This document shows, piece after piece, positions 10,039-21,100 of a DNA stretch of 64,000 nucleotides. The stretch covers positions 1,146,001 to 1,210,000 of the forward strand of contig NZ_CP012074.1 of the NCBI RefSeq assembly GCF_001262015.1, given 5' to 3'. The notes beneath the pieces are model-generated. The model did no database searches, had not been told where the DNA came from, and saw only the letters and a program-made list of their open reading frames with translations. Source of the DNA: Prevotella fusca JCM 17724. GTDB lineage: Bacteria > Bacteroidota > Bacteroidia > Bacteroidales > Bacteroidaceae. How positions within the stretch are numbered: the stretch's first letter is position 1; every line of letters begins with the position of its first letter. The translations under genes and the position numbers were made by a program.

Positions 10039-10422
10039 TTACTTCTTAGCTGCTTTTGGACGCTTAGCACCGTACTTGGAACGACGCTGCGTACGGTTGG
10101 CAACACCTGCGGTATCAAGAGTACCACGAACGATGTGATAACGTACACCAGGGAGGTCCTTAACACGACCACCACGAACGAGTACTATACTGTGCTCCTG
10201 CAAGTTGTGACCCTCTCCTGGAATGTAAGAGTTAACCTCCTTCTGGTTGGTCAAACGAACACGGGCAACCTTACGCATTGCCGAATTAGGCTTCTTAGGA
10301 GTCGTCGTGTAAACACGAACGCAAACACCACGGCGCTGTGGACAGTTGTCCAAAGCCGGAGACTTGCTCTTGTCTACGATGTCCTTTCTGCCTTTTCTTA
10401 CTAACTGTGAAATAGTAGGCAT
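10039..10422 (-). CDS. rpsL: 30S ribosomal protein S12
   Basis: S12 is the decoding-centre protein. The 127-residue product begins [18 protein letters not shown] and holds the two streptomycin-relevant loops: [17 protein letters not shown] and [18 protein letters not shown]. Both lysines changed in classical resistant mutants are lysine here, so the sequence looks streptomycin-sensitive. A TACCTTTG box about 105 bp upstream suggests that rpsL begins its own transcription unit (rpsL-rpsG-fusA-rpsJ...). Confidence 0.98.
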   Translation of the reverse strand: MPTISQLVRKGRKDIVDKSKSPALDNCPQRRGVCVRVYTTTPKKPNSAMRKVARVRLTNQKEVNSYIPGEGHNLQEHSIVLVRGGRVKDLPGVRYHIVRGTLDTAGVANRTQRRSKYGAKRPKAAKK

Positions 10423-10528
10423 AATTTTACTTTTTATTGTTATATATTTATTTTGTTTATTTTCAATCCATTACGAACACAAGCCGCACGCTTTAAAGCC
10501 TTATAATCTGCTCTGTCGTTTCGGGTTG

Positions 10529-10536
10529 CAAAGGTA
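10529..10536 (-). promoter_or_regulatory. Probable rpsL operon promoter (-7 box)
   Basis: TACCTTTG on the minus strand exactly matches the Bacteroidota -7 consensus. A -33 TTTG at the ideal 19-21 bp is not evident; one lies only 12 bp upstream, so the call rests on the -7 box and its position. It would give a 5' untranslated leader of about 100 nt. Confidence 0.5.
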
Positions 10537-10614
10537 CAAAGATTCCCTCAAATGACCTAATAATAAGAAAAAGAATAATTCACCGCACCACTCATGTTAA
10601 CAATAAATAACTTT

Positions 10615-11778
10615 TTATTCATTCTTTAACACATCTGTTGGGTTGTTCTTTATTGCATTTTCTTGGACAAAGCAATTCCTGTCCAAATCTATTGTGCAAA
10701 CTTTTACTGCGTCTGCCCCTGCACCTTCCACATCATAAGTCAACTTAACAGTCCATATCTTACGCTGATTGGTATCAATATAAAATATTTGCTCATAAGC
10801 AGACAAGTTCTCGGCATTGCTATAATATTCATAACAGAGAACAGAGTCAGTAACCTTATTATTTACAGACAACAAGGCATAGACCTTTATATGTTCCGTC
10901 GTTTTTCTTTTCTCTTTATACTTCTTGAACAACAATTTATGTGCTGCATCCAACAGCATCACTGGCATGCGAGCGCTGGAGAACAAAAGGAAATAATCCA
11001 CTCTCAGACAATCAAGCACACAATCCTCCCTACCTGAAGTACAAGAACAATTAACCCTATCTGAGAAATCCAGTAAAGACACCAGACTATCTCCCAGCAC
11101 CTCAAGAGACTTTTTACCCCTTCTGCATGATATGTTCATCAGATACCTACCTGTATCCTTCGGCACATCCTGCACCCTAAAACTGTCAGTTTGTATCCAT
11201 TTACCGTTTGTCAGCAGATATGTCTTATAAACAGCATTGCTGTCTGGCAGGAACTCATCTTCTCTTATATCCTTGACCATCCTCTTATTTAAAGCAATGG
11301 CAAAAACATCATATTGATTTATTCTCGCATTGATATAACGTTCCATATCTTTTGAGTATCTGTGAACCTGCTCGTTGTTTTTACCTTTCCAAAAACCATT
11401 CTTACTATATACATCCCAGAAACTTCGTTCTTTCTCCGTGCGACCAACAAAATAAACTATATATAATTCGGTTTTGCTTTCGCCGGAAAAACAAGGCAGC
11501 ATAAGCTGTTCACCATCCGTAAGCCTCAATCCAGAAGTTCTGTCATTAGTGTTCAGGAAGTCTTTAACATTATTTTCTGTATTCCTCTTCTGAAATGTCC
11601 CACTCTTTTCCGGGCAAAACATGACAGGTCTATTTTCTATTCCAGTACCACATGCCATACCTACAGCATTGCTGTAGCACATGGAAGAGGCTGTAGCAAC
11701 GACACACCCTGCTGCAGCCACGCTATTGACACATCCTCCAAAAGATAAAATCATCAACACAAACAATAAAACTTTCAT
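10615..11778 (-). CDS. Cysteine-rich secreted protein of unknown function, possible lipoprotein
   Basis: The product has 387 residues and I do not recognise the family. The N-terminus MKVLLFVLMILSFGGC is a hydrophobic signal with a cysteine at residue 16; FGGC resembles but does not fully match a lipobox, so either a lipoprotein or a soluble export product is possible. The first 55 residues contain several closely spaced cysteines (VNSVAAAGCVV, SSMCYSN, GMACGTG, MFCPEK), and more pairs occur near residues 245-260 (CSCTSGREDCVLDC). It is the second gene of a two-gene unit with the 223-residue secreted protein 23 bp upstream. No terminator hairpin is visible before rpsL. Confidence 0.72.
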   Translation of the reverse strand: MKVLLFVLMILSFGGCVNSVAAAGCVVATASSMCYSNAVGMACGTGIENRPVMFCPEKSGTFQKRNTENNVKDFLNTNDRTSGLRLTDGEQLMLPCFSGESKTELYIVYFVGRTEKERSFWDVYSKNGFWKGKNNEQVHRYSKDMERYINARINQYDVFAIALNKRMVKDIREDEFLPDSNAVYKTYLLTNGKWIQTDSFRVQDVPKDTGRYLMNISCRRGKKSLEVLGDSLVSLLDFSDRVNCSCTSGREDCVLDCLRVDYFLLFSSARMPVMLLDAAHKLLFKKYKEKRKTTEHIKVYALLSVNNKVTDSVLCYEYYSNAENLSAYEQIFYIDTNQRKIWTVKLTYDVEGAGADAVKVCTIDLDRNCFVQENAIKNNPTDVLKNE

Positions 11779-11801
11779 ACTCGCTTCTCCTTCCGTTTAC
11801 C

Positions 11802-12473
11802 TTACAGTGGTTTCTCTACAACTACAATATGCCTGTACTCCTGCTGTTTCCAATAACGTATTGTAATTGTCCTATACTTTATTTGAGGATAAACACTCAG
11901 CTGCTTGAAAGACACAAAATCTTTATCTTTCATGGCAAGAATGTCCCTTGCCTGCTCAATATACTCCGGACAACATTCCTTATACTCAGTTTGTTTTGCC
12001 AGAATATTATTATAATACATCTTTTGAAACTGCAAAGACAACTCCTTAACAGCCTCCCAGTGATGCCTGTATAAATATCCTTCCTGTTCTTGAGAAGTCC
12101 AGACGAAATACTTTTGTTTTATAGCCTTCTCCAACCTGTTTCTTTCAGAAGAGAAGTCTAACCATACAGCAGGTGTATCGTCTGTAATTTCCTGTTTGAC
12201 ACCGATAGCTATCGTTTCCTGCAGGTTTACAACACAAATGTCATCTGGGAAGAAAAGACCAGCTCCATCAAGCGTGAAGTATGTCAATGGCATGATATAT
12301 AAAGTGTCATTTCTTTCTTCAAACATGAAATCTCCTTCATCAGCATCAGGTAAATCCAAGACAATCCCATCAATGACATACAGCTTGTTTTCCCTTACGA
12401 AACCAGCTGCACTTCCCTGTATCAAACTGCTCAACAGAATAAACAAGATCAACACTTTACTCATCCTATTCAT
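11802..12473 (-). CDS. Secreted protein of unknown function
   Basis: The product has 223 residues with a clear signal peptide (MNRMSKVLILFILLSSLIQGSAAG, cleavage probably near residue 23). Without a membrane segment after that, it should be periplasmic or exported. The middle holds an acidic region (LDLPDADEGDFMFEERND) and the C-terminal half is Tyr/Lys/Gln-rich. I recognise no catalytic motif or named domain. The gene is first in a two-gene unit reading from a near-perfect promoter at 12702-12732, with a long leader of about 220 nt. The unit sits inside an otherwise highly conserved translation cluster. Confidence 0.75.
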   Translation of the reverse strand: MNRMSKVLILFILLSSLIQGSAAGFVRENKLYVIDGIVLDLPDADEGDFMFEERNDTLYIMPLTYFTLDGAGLFFPDDICVVNLQETIAIGVKQEITDDTPAVWLDFSSERNRLEKAIKQKYFVWTSQEQEGYLYRHHWEAVKELSLQFQKMYYNNILAKQTEYKECCPEYIEQARDILAMKDKDFVSFKQLSVYPQIKYRTITIRYWKQQEYRHIVVVEKPL

Positions 12474-12701
12474 AATACTCTTAGCTTTTAGTTGATGACA
12501 CTATTCTACAACACGCTTTAATCCTACAAGTCTTTTGTCACAGGCTTCATGCTTATCTGCTCGCAAGTACCTTACACTCGGACTATTTCCCATTCGTTCA
12601 ACACGACAGGCCCTCCTACCTTAACGTTCCTTTCTACCACCATCCCAAAAGAGAACCTCCACCAGTACAGAAAGTTTTATCTTGATGGTTTTATACCTGC
12701 A
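12474..12701 (-). other. Long leader of the two-gene unit with small ORFs
   Basis: On the minus strand this leader contains two short overlapping frames that start with ATG: 12572-12643 (23 codons) and 12501-12593 (30 codons, product beginning MGNSPSVRYLRADKHEACDK). They overlap in different frames and together read like the two halves of one sequence. They may be upstream peptides or the remnant of a small gene. No hairpin terminator was seen in it. Confidence 0.35.
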
Positions 12702-12732
12702 CAAAAATAGACTTAATTTTCTGATAAACAAA
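12702..12732 (-). promoter_or_regulatory. Promoter of the two-gene secreted-protein unit
   Basis: On the minus strand TTTG (12729-12732), a 19-bp spacer, then TATTTTTG (12702-12709) match the Bacteroidota -33/-7 consensus (TTTG, 19-21 bp, TAnnTTTG) without mismatch. It lies about 230 bp upstream of the first start codon. Confidence 0.75.
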
Positions 12733-12909
12733 GAAACAGGAAGAAAAAAGACCTATATTTTATAAGGGAGAAGGAAAATGTCTTAGCAACAACGCCTTAC
12801 TTTCCCATAGTGGGTAAAAAACAAATCTGCTGCCCAGTAAACGTTCCCCATATAAGTTAGCCATTACTGCCTTACTATACACATCATCATGACCATAATG
12901 AATCACTCC

Positions 12910-12982
12910 CCATCTTCAACCGATGTGTTGTTGCCCAGCACATGTGGTGCTATTGGTAAACACCAATGGTGCTAAACATCAT
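12910..12982 (+). repeat. Dispersed intergenic repeat, family 2, copy 1
   Basis: About 73 bp beginning CATCTTCAACCGATGTGTTG and containing the block AACACCAATGGTGCTAAACAT. It aligns over most of its length with the reverse complement of 35609-35680. Internal GCAC/GTGC inverted repeats suggest a folded RNA or a protein-binding site. The rest of 12733-13147 holds no gene that I can support. Confidence 0.6.
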
Positions 12983-13151
12983 ACAAAATATTGCCGATGT
13001 AAAATCAACCTGCTGTTAGAAAAGAGTTGTTCTACCAAAAACAACTTAATTAAGTGCTTGCTTTTTACAAAGTCAACACAGTACTACCTGTTTAAAATCA
13101 AATCGGTTAATAAGAGCCTGAACAGATTTTTTTGGGGGGGTAAGAATACAA

Positions 13152-13181
13152 AAGCCACCTCCAATTTCTCAGAGGTGGCTT
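13152..13181 (-). terminator. Terminator after the DUF3467 gene
   Basis: Arms GCCACCTC (13154-13161) and GAGGTGGC (13172-13179), extended by AA/TT, with a 10-nt loop. On the minus strand the stem is followed by TTTTGT. It lies 27 bp past the DUF3467 stop codon. Confidence 0.85.
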
Positions 13182-13207
13182 GCTTACTATTTCCTTTTCA
13201 AAAAAAT

Positions 13208-13537
13208 CTATGCATCAACATTACCATTTCCGAAAGGAGCAATGGTGCGTGGTTCCTGATTTGGCTCATGACGATCAATCTTGCCAAATTCCTTCTCATA
13301 ACGTACCACGTTATCCTGTAAAGCAGCAAGAAGACGCAGTGCGTGCTCTGGAGCAATGATAACACGGCTTGCCACTGTTGCCTTTGGAACACCTGGGAGA
13401 AGTGAAGCGAAATCAAGCACAAACTCTGAGCTTGAATGAGAGATTATCTGGAAGTTTGTATAAACACCTTTAGCGATTTCTGGTGAGAGATCAATCTGCA
13501 ACTGCTGTCCCTCCTGATTCTGATTGTTATTGTCCAT
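13208..13537 (-). CDS. DUF3467 family protein
   Basis: A 109-residue cytosolic protein of a family of unknown function found beside rpoC in many Bacteroidota. Visible features are the N-terminal Asn/Gln run, the core LSPEIAKGVYTNFQIISHSS, and VPKATVASRVIIAPEHALRLL, typical of DUF3467. The start is set at MDNNNQ (ATG 13535-13537), not at the longer upstream frame beginning at 13699, because a consensus promoter (13578-13609) and the rpoC terminator lie inside that extension. It has its own promoter and terminator, so it is a single-gene unit, although adjacent to rpoC. Confidence 0.88.
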   Translation of the reverse strand: MDNNNQNQEGQQLQIDLSPEIAKGVYTNFQIISHSSSEFVLDFASLLPGVPKATVASRVIIAPEHALRLLAALQDNVVRYEKEFGKIDRHEPNQEPRTIAPFGNGNVDA

Positions 13538-13577
13538 TTTATTAATAAGATTTAGATAATACTTTATTTCTGTTATG

Positions 13578-13609
13578 CAAAGATAACACTTTAAAGTCAT
13601 TCGCACAAA
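13578..13609 (-). promoter_or_regulatory. Promoter of the DUF3467 gene
   Basis: On the minus strand TTTG (13606-13609), 20 bp, TATCTTTG (13578-13585): an exact match to the Bacteroidota consensus. It lies 40 bp upstream of the assigned start and downstream of the rpoC terminator, and it decides the start of the gene. Confidence 0.8.
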
Positions 13610-13721
13610 TCTAACAGCAAAAGATTTCATCTTGTCACCTCCCTTTGCTCGACAATACTCCTGGGATGTTCCACTGACGCCCCTGAGCATTCTGCACAAT
13701 CAACGACCAAAAAACAAAAAG

Positions 13722-13750
13722 GGATTCACAGCCTCGCCGTGAATCCTTTT
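13722..13750 (-). terminator. rpoC terminator
   Basis: Perfect 8-bp arms GGATTCAC (13722-13729) and GTGAATCC (13739-13746) around a 9-nt loop. Read on the minus strand the stem ends in CCCTTTTTG, an intrinsic terminator 30 bp past the rpoC stop codon. Confidence 0.88.
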
Positions 13751-13776
13751 TAATATTATGTATGTAGAGGGCTGGA

Positions 13777-16700
13777 TTACTCCTGCGTCGCCTCTGCTAC
13801 TTCCTGATTAGCATAATCAAGGACATTCTTCCTGTTAGCCTCCATACGCTCATGCTCCTCCTGTGAACCGACAACGAGTTTCTGCCACTGGCGAAGACCA
13901 GTACCAGCAGGAATGAGGTGACCGCAGATAACGTTCTCCTTCATTCCCTCAAGGTTATCGCTCTTACCACGGAGAGCAGCCTCGTTGAGTACCTTTGTTG
14001 TCTCCTGGAAGGAAGCAGCACTCATAAAGCTCTTCGTACCGAGGGCAGCACGTGTGATACCCTGAAGAATCTGGGTAGCTGTTGCCTGTACGGCATCACG
14101 CACCTGAACGAGCTTGAGGTCACGACGCTTGAGGCTTGAATTCTCATCACGCAGCTTGCGCACAGAGAGAATCTGCCCCTTATAACAGTTCTCAGAATCA
14201 CCCGGGTCGGTAACAACTTTCTTACCCCAGATACGGTCGTTCTCCTCAGCGAAGTCGAGCTTATCAATAAGCTCCTGCTCAAGGAACGTTGTATCTCCCG
14301 GATCGTCAATACGTACCTTACGCATCATCTGACGGACGATAATCTCAAAGTGTTTGTCATTGATCTTCACACCCTGCAAGCGATATACGTCCTGAACCTC
14401 ATTGACAATATACTCCTGTACGGCTGTTGGACCCATGATAGACAAGATGTCAGCCGGAGTGGTAATACCATCAGACAGTGGAGTACCAGCACGAACAGCA
14501 TCGTGTTCCTGCACGAGAATCTGCTTAGACAGACTAACAAGGTACTTACGCTGCTCACCTGTCTTGGAAGTCACGATAATCTCACGGTTACCACGCTTCA
14601 CCTTACCCATGGTAATCTCACCATCGATTTCAGACACGACAGCAGGATTAGATGGGTTACGAGCCTCGAAGAGCTCAGTAACACGTGGAAGACCACCGGT
14701 AATATCACCAGCACCACCAACAGAACGTGGAATCTTAACGAATGTCATACCCGTCTTAATCTCAGCACCATCGAGAAGTACCTGCTCCAAGTGACCACCT
14801 ACGGGGAGGTTATAGGTACCAAGAATGTCAGATGGAGCATAAAGCCCATCAGCACCTTTCTTAGCTCCAACCTTAACAACATCTACTGTCGGAAGTTTTG
14901 TCTTATCACGTGAGTCAATAATGATACGCTCGGTAAGACCTGTCGCATCATCGGTTTCCGCCTTATAGGTTACACCTTCTACTACATCGTGCAGACGGAG
15001 AACACCGGCATACTCACTAACGATAACAGCATTGAACGGATCCCACTTACAAATCAAATCACCCTTCTTAACAGTGTCACCCGACTTGAAGTAGAGCGCA
15101 CTACCATAAGGTACATTGTCTGTAAGAAGTACGATACCAGTATTAGGATCGATGAAGCGAATTTCAGCAAGACGGCTGACAACCATCTGACATTCTTTCT
15201 CATCATCGTCAACAAATGGCACGGTACGAAGCTCATCGAATTCAATCTTAGCATCGTTCTTGGCAACAATCGTTGCATTGGCAGCTGCATTACCAGCCAC
15301 ACCACCGGCGTGGAACGTACGAAGTGTAAGCTGTGTACCTGGTTCACCAATAGCCTGTGCAGCAATGACACCGACAGCCTCACCCATCTGTACCATGCGT
15401 GCCGTAGCAAGGTTACGTCCATAACACTTCTTACAAACACCCCTCTTGCTCTCACAAGTGAGTACGGAGCGAATCTCAACCATCTCGATTGGCGAATTCT
15501 CAATAGCCTGTGCCTTTGCCTCGGTGATTTCCTCACCTGCAGCAACGATAATGTCACCTGTTGTTGGATTAACAACGTCGTGTACAGACACACGACCTAA
15601 AATACGCTCGTACAGAGTTGCAATCGTCTCATCACCATTCTTCAAGGCACGACACTCAAGACCACGGAGTGAACCACAGTCTTCCTCATTGATGATAACA
15701 TCGTGAGAAACGTCAACAAGACGACGTGTCAGGTATCCGGCATCGGCAGTCTTCATAGCCGTATCAGCAAGACCCTTACGGGCACCGTGAGAAGCAATAA
15801 AGTACTCCAGCACCGACATACCCTCCTTGAAGTTAGAGATAATCGGGTTTTCAATAATCTGAGCTCCTTCAGCACCAGCCTTCTGTGGCTTAGCCATCAG
15901 ACCACGCATACCAGCAAGCTGTGCAATCTGGTCAGCAGAACCACGGGCACCAGAGTCAAGCATCATATATACAGCATTAAATCCCTGATCAGCCTCTGTC
16001 ATGTGCTTCATCACACTCTGCTTAAGGTTGTTGTTTACGTGTGTCCACGCATCAATAACCTGATTGTAACGCTCCTTGTCAGTGATGAAACCCATTTCAT
16101 AGTTAGCCTTCACCTGATCAACCTCACTCTGACCCTTACCTACGATATCTGTCTTCTCAACAGGAACGATGATGTCATCGAGGTTGAAAGAAAGACCAGC
16201 AACATAAGCCATGCGATAACCGAGGTTCTTGATACCATCAAGGAATTCACATGCACGTGCCATACCGACAGCCTTGATAACATCAGCAATAAGACCACGA
16301 AGAGACTTCTTTGAGATAATACCATTGAAGAAACCAACCTCAACAGGAATGATCTGGTTCACGATGACACGACCAACTGAAGTCTCAACCATACGCTTCA
16401 GAATCTTGCCATCAACGAGGTCGTCAACGACAACCTTTACCTGTGCATGGAGGTCACACTTCTTCTCATTGTAAGCAATAATTGCTTCCTCTGAACCGTA
16501 GAAAGTGAGACCTTCGCCCTTTGCACCTGGACGGATCTTTGTGATATAGTAGAGACCAAGCACCATATCCTGTGACGGAACGGTGATAGGCGCACCATTA
16601 GCAGGGTTGAGAATGTTATGGCTCTGGAGCATCAGAACCTGTGTCTCCAACACAGCTTCATTGCTCAATGGGAGATGGACAGCCATCTGATCACCATCGA

Positions 16701-18150
16701 AGTCGGCGTTGAACGCTGTACATGCCAATGGATGCAACTGGATAGCCTTACCCTCTATCAGCTTAGGCTGGAATGCCTGAATACCAAGACGGTGAAGTGT
16801 AGGGGCACGGTTCAACATTACCGGATGACCCTTCATTACGTTCTCAAGAATATCCCAGATAACCGGCTCACGGCGGTCAACAATTTTCTTGGCACTCTTT
16901 ACGGTCTTCACGATACCGCGCTCAATGAGCTTACGGATAATGAACGGCTTATAAAGCTCGGCTGCCATCAACTTAGGCAGACCACACTCACCCATCTTCA
17001 ACTCCGGACCAACGACGATAACTGAACGTGCAGAATAGTCTACACGTTTACCGAGGAGGTTCTGACGGAAACGTCCCTGCTTACCCTTCAAAGAGTCAGA
17101 GAGTGACTTCAACGGGCGGTTGCTCTCGCTCTTCACAGCTGAAGACTTACGGCTGTTGTCGAAGAGAGAATCAACAGCTTCCTGGAGCATACGCTTCTCA
17201 TTACGGAGAATAACCTCAGGAGCCTTGATTTCCATGAGTCGCTTCAAACGATTGTTACGAATGATGACACGACGATAAAGGTCGTTAAGGTCGGATGTTG
17301 CAAAACGACCACCATCCAATGGCACCAACGGACGAAGCTCTGGTGGAGTAACAGGAACGATCTTCATGATCATCCACTCCGGATTGTTCACACCAATCGA
17401 CTGGCGGAAACCTTCAACAACCTGCAGACGCTTCAAAGCCTCTGTCTTACGCTGCTGACTTGAGTCAGTTGTTGCACGGTCACGCAATTCACCAGCCAGA
17501 CGGTCAAGGTCGATACCAGAAAGGAGGTCATAGATAGCCTCTGCACCCATCTTGGCAATAAACTTGCTCGGGTCAGAATCATCCAGACGCTCATTTCCTT
17601 CGGGCAGCTTATTGTCAAGGATATCAAGATACTCATCCTCAGAGAGAAGATCGAACTTATGAGAGCCATTCAAATCTTCCTCAGTATCGGCATTCTTCAT
17701 ACCCTCTACGACACCCGGCTGGATGACAACATACTTCTCGTAGTAAATAACAGCATCGAGCTTCTTGGTTGGCATACCGAGAAGGTATCCGATTTTGTTA
17801 GGAAGGCTACGGAAATACCAGATATGAGCAACAGGGACAACCAGTTCGATATGACCGGCACGCTCGCGTCGTACTTTCTTCTCTGTCACCTCAACACCAC
17901 AACGGTCGCAGACAATTCCCTTGTAGCGAATACGCTTGTACTTACCGCAGGCACACTCATAGTCCTTTGTAGGACCAAAGATGCGCTCACAGAACAAACC
18001 GTCACGCTCTGGTTTATAGGTACGGTAGTTGATGGTCTCTGGCTTGGTTACCTCACCAAAGGAGTTCTCAAGGATTTCCTCAGGTGAAGCCAGTCCGATA
18101 GTAATCTTGCTGAAATTACTCTTTACTTTATTATCTTTCTTAAAAGCCAT
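13777..18150 (-). CDS. rpoC: DNA-directed RNA polymerase beta' subunit
   Basis: Catalytic subunit of RNA polymerase. The 1457-residue product has the N-terminal zinc site (C66, C68, C81, C84 in ECACGKY and CDRCG), the active-site motif [12 protein letters not shown] (about residues 480-491) whose aspartates chelate the catalytic Mg, and a second zinc cluster ([15 protein letters not shown] near residue 900). The C-terminal region includes the conserved [20 protein letters not shown] stretch. It is 28 bp downstream of rpoB in the same transcript and ends at a strong terminator. It is intact with no split or fusion. Confidence 0.99.
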   Translation of the reverse strand: MAFKKDNKVKSNFSKITIGLASPEEILENSFGEVTKPETINYRTYKPERDGLFCERIFGPTKDYECACGKYKRIRYKGIVCDRCGVEVTEKKVRRERAGHIELVVPVAHIWYFRSLPNKIGYLLGMPTKKLDAVIYYEKYVVIQPGVVEGMKNADTEEDLNGSHKFDLLSEDEYLDILDNKLPEGNERLDDSDPSKFIAKMGAEAIYDLLSGIDLDRLAGELRDRATTDSSQQRKTEALKRLQVVEGFRQSIGVNNPEWMIMKIVPVTPPELRPLVPLDGGRFATSDLNDLYRRVIIRNNRLKRLMEIKAPEVILRNEKRMLQEAVDSLFDNSRKSSAVKSESNRPLKSLSDSLKGKQGRFRQNLLGKRVDYSARSVIVVGPELKMGECGLPKLMAAELYKPFIIRKLIERGIVKTVKSAKKIVDRREPVIWDILENVMKGHPVMLNRAPTLHRLGIQAFQPKLIEGKAIQLHPLACTAFNADFDGDQMAVHLPLSNEAVLETQVLMLQSHNILNPANGAPITVPSQDMVLGLYYITKIRPGAKGEGLTFYGSEEAIIAYNEKKCDLHAQVKVVVDDLVDGKILKRMVETSVGRVIVNQIIPVEVGFFNGIISKKSLRGLIADVIKAVGMARACEFLDGIKNLGYRMAYVAGLSFNLDDIIVPVEKTDIVGKGQSEVDQVKANYEMGFITDKERYNQVIDAWTHVNNNLKQSVMKHMTEADQGFNAVYMMLDSGARGSADQIAQLAGMRGLMAKPQKAGAEGAQIIENPIISNFKEGMSVLEYFIASHGARKGLADTAMKTADAGYLTRRLVDVSHDVIINEEDCGSLRGLECRALKNGDETIATLYERILGRVSVHDVVNPTTGDIIVAAGEEITEAKAQAIENSPIEMVEIRSVLTCESKRGVCKKCYGRNLATARMVQMGEAVGVIAAQAIGEPGTQLTLRTFHAGGVAGNAAANATIVAKNDAKIEFDELRTVPFVDDDEKECQMVVSRLAEIRFIDPNTGIVLLTDNVPYGSALYFKSGDTVKKGDLICKWDPFNAVIVSEYAGVLRLHDVVEGVTYKAETDDATGLTERIIIDSRDKTKLPTVDVVKVGAKKGADGLYAPSDILGTYNLPVGGHLEQVLLDGAEIKTGMTFVKIPRSVGGAGDITGGLPRVTELFEARNPSNPAVVSEIDGEITMGKVKRGNREIIVTSKTGEQRKYLVSLSKQILVQEHDAVRAGTPLSDGITTPADILSIMGPTAVQEYIVNEVQDVYRLQGVKINDKHFEIIVRQMMRKVRIDDPGDTTFLEQELIDKLDFAEENDRIWGKKVVTDPGDSENCYKGQILSVRKLRDENSSLKRRDLKLVQVRDAVQATATQILQGITRAALGTKSFMSAASFQETTKVLNEAALRGKSDNLEGMKENVICGHLIPAGTGLRQWQKLVVGSQEEHERMEANRKNVLDYANQEVAEATQE

Positions 18151-18178
18151 TTTTTACTTCTATTATGGGGTGTACGTA

Positions 18179-21100
18179 TTAATCAAGTTTGATGCTCAGA
18201 CCGAGACCACGAAGTTCATGCAACAGCACGTTCAGTGACTCTGGAATACCTGGAGTTGGCATTGGCTCACCCTTAACGATAGCCTCGTAAGCCTTTGAAC
18301 GACCAACAACGTCATCAGACTTAATTGTCAAGATTTCCTGAAGAACATGAGATGCTCCGAAAGCCTCAATAGCCCAGACCTCCATCTCTCCGAAACGCTG
18401 ACCACCAAATTGTGCCTTGCCACCAAGTGGCTGCTGGGTAATCAATGAGTACGGACCAATGCTACGAGCGTGCATCTTATCTTCAACCATGTGACCAAGT
18501 TTCAAGAAGTAAGTGATACCCACTGTAGCTGGCTGATCGAACTTCTCACCTGTCTCACCATCATAGATGTAGGTTGAACAGAGATTTGGCAGACCAGCCT
18601 TGTCCGTCCACTCCTTCAGGTCAGAAAGTTTGGCACCATCGAAGATAGGAGTTGCAAACTTAACACCCAACTTGTGACCTGCGGCACCGAGGATAGCCTC
18701 GAAAATCTGACCAAGGTTCATACGTGAAGGCACACCCATTGGGTTCAGCACCAAGTCTACAGGACTACCATCCTCCAGGAACGGCATATCCTCTGTACGT
18801 ACAACCTTTGAAACGATACCCTTGTTACCGTGACGACCAGCAAGTTTATCACCTACCTGAATCTTACGTTTCTTGGCAATGTAAACCTTTGCCATCTGAA
18901 GAACACCCGAAGGAAGTTCATCACCGATAGTGATGGCAAACTTCTTACGCTTCAGTTCAGCATCCATCTGCTTGTACTTGCGGATGTAGTTCATAATCAA
19001 CTTCTGGATAAGAAAATTGGTATGCTCATCATCTGTCCAGCCATTTGATTGGATGCCCTCATAGTCGAGGTTCATCAACGCTGCAACGGTAAACTTGCTG
19101 CCCCTGGTGATAATCTCTGCATCAGAGTAGTCCTTGACACCCTCTGAGACTTTATCTTCTGTCAACTCAAGCAACTTGTCAACCAACAGCTCCTTCAAAT
19201 CGTTGATCTTAGCCTCCTGCTCTTCATCAATCTTGGCAAGTGTAACTTTGTCCAGTCGCTTGCTTTCACGTGTCTTGATGGCACGGCTAAAGAGCTTCTT
19301 ATCGATAACAACACCACTTAATGAAGGATTTGCCTTCAGTGAAGAATCCTTCACGTCACCAGCCTTGTCACCGAAGATTGCACGGAGAAGTTTCTCCTCT
19401 GGTGAAGGATCACTCTCGCCCTTAGGCGAAATCTTACCAATCATGATATCGCCAGGCTCAACACGAGCACCGATACGGATAATACCATTATCGTCAAGAT
19501 CCTTAGTAGCTTCCTCACTTACGTTAGGGATGTCTGCAGTGAACTCCTCAACACCACGCTTGGTTTCACGAACTTCAAGAGAATACTCGTCAACGTGAAC
19601 TGAGGTCAATACGTCCTCACGGACCATACGCTCAGAGATAACAATAGCATCCTCATAGTTGTAACCTTTCCAAGGCATATAAGCAACAACAAGGTTTCGA
19701 CCCAATGCCAACTCACCGTTCTCTGTAGCATAACCCTCTGTAAGAATATCACCCTTCTTCACACGCTGACCCTTCTCGCAAATAGGACGGAGGTCAACAA
19801 CCATATTCTGGTTGGTGCGACGGAACTTAGGAATACGATATTCCTTCAAGGCAGGCTCGAAACTTACAAACTCCTCGTCCTCTGTACGATCATAGAGGAT
19901 ACGGATGGTTGTAGCGTCAACATACTCGATTACACCTTCGCCTTCTGCAGTAATCATCGTACGTGAATCCTCACACACCTGCTTCTCAAGACCAGTACCA
20001 ACGATAGGAGCATCATTGTGAAGCAATGGAACAGCCTGACGCATCATGTTACATCCCATCAACGCACGGTGACCGTCATCATGCTCCAAGAATGGAATCA
20101 GACCTGCTGATACAGAAGCAATCTGTTGCGGTGAAACGTCAATGAGAGCTACTGAATCTGGAGCAACAACAGGGTAGTCTGCATCCTGACGACACTTAAC
20201 AAAATTGCGAATAAATGTACCATCAGCATTCAATGGTGCATTACCCTGTCCGATAATCTGATCCTCTTCCTCCTCTGCTGTCAAGAACAGAACATCCTTG
20301 TTGTCCATATCAACCTTAGCATCGCTCACACGACGGTATGGTGTCACGATGAAACCAAGATCATTGATCTTTGCATACATACAAAGTGAAGAAATCAAAC
20401 CGATGTTAGGACCTTCAGGAGACTCAATAGGACAAAGACGGCCGTAGTGGGTATAGTGAACGTCACGCACCTCAAAACCTGCACGCTCACGAGACAGACC
20501 ACCAGGACCAAGCGCCGAAAGACGACGTTTGTGAGTTACCTCAGCCAACGGGTTGGTCTGATCCATGAACTGACTCAATGGATTAGTGCCAAAGAATGAG
20601 TTGATGACACTTGAGATGGTCTTTGCATTAATCAGATCCGTTGGCTGGAACACTTCGCTGTCACGAACGTTCATACGCTCACGGATTGTACGATTCATAC
20701 GTGCAAGACCGATAGAGAACTGATTAGCCAGCTGCTCACCTACAGTACGAACACGACGGTTTGACAGGTGGTCAATATCATCAACCGTTGCATTTGAATT
20801 GATAAGGCTGATAAGATACTTGATAATCTCAATGATATCGTCCTTTGTCAGTACACGTACATCCATATCCGTATCCAAATTCAACTTCTTGTTGATACGA
20901 TAACGACCTACTTCACCCAAATCATAACGTTTGTCTGAGAAGAAGAGGTTCTGGAATACCTCACGTGCACTTGCATCATCAGCAGCATCAGCATTACGCA
21001 ACTGACGATAAATATAGTTTACTGCCTCAATCTCCGAGTGGCTCGGGTCTTTGGCAAGTGTATTGAAAATGATAGAGTACTTGCTCGCAGCCTCTTCATC

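Noticed and set aside
13127..13140. T7-G7 tract as a phase-variation switch
   Set aside because: It is outside any gene or promoter, downstream of the DUF3467 terminator; nothing nearby would be switched.
13538..13699. Longer N-terminus for the DUF3467 protein
   Set aside because: The extension contains the gene's own consensus promoter and is not part of the family; the start at 13537 is better.
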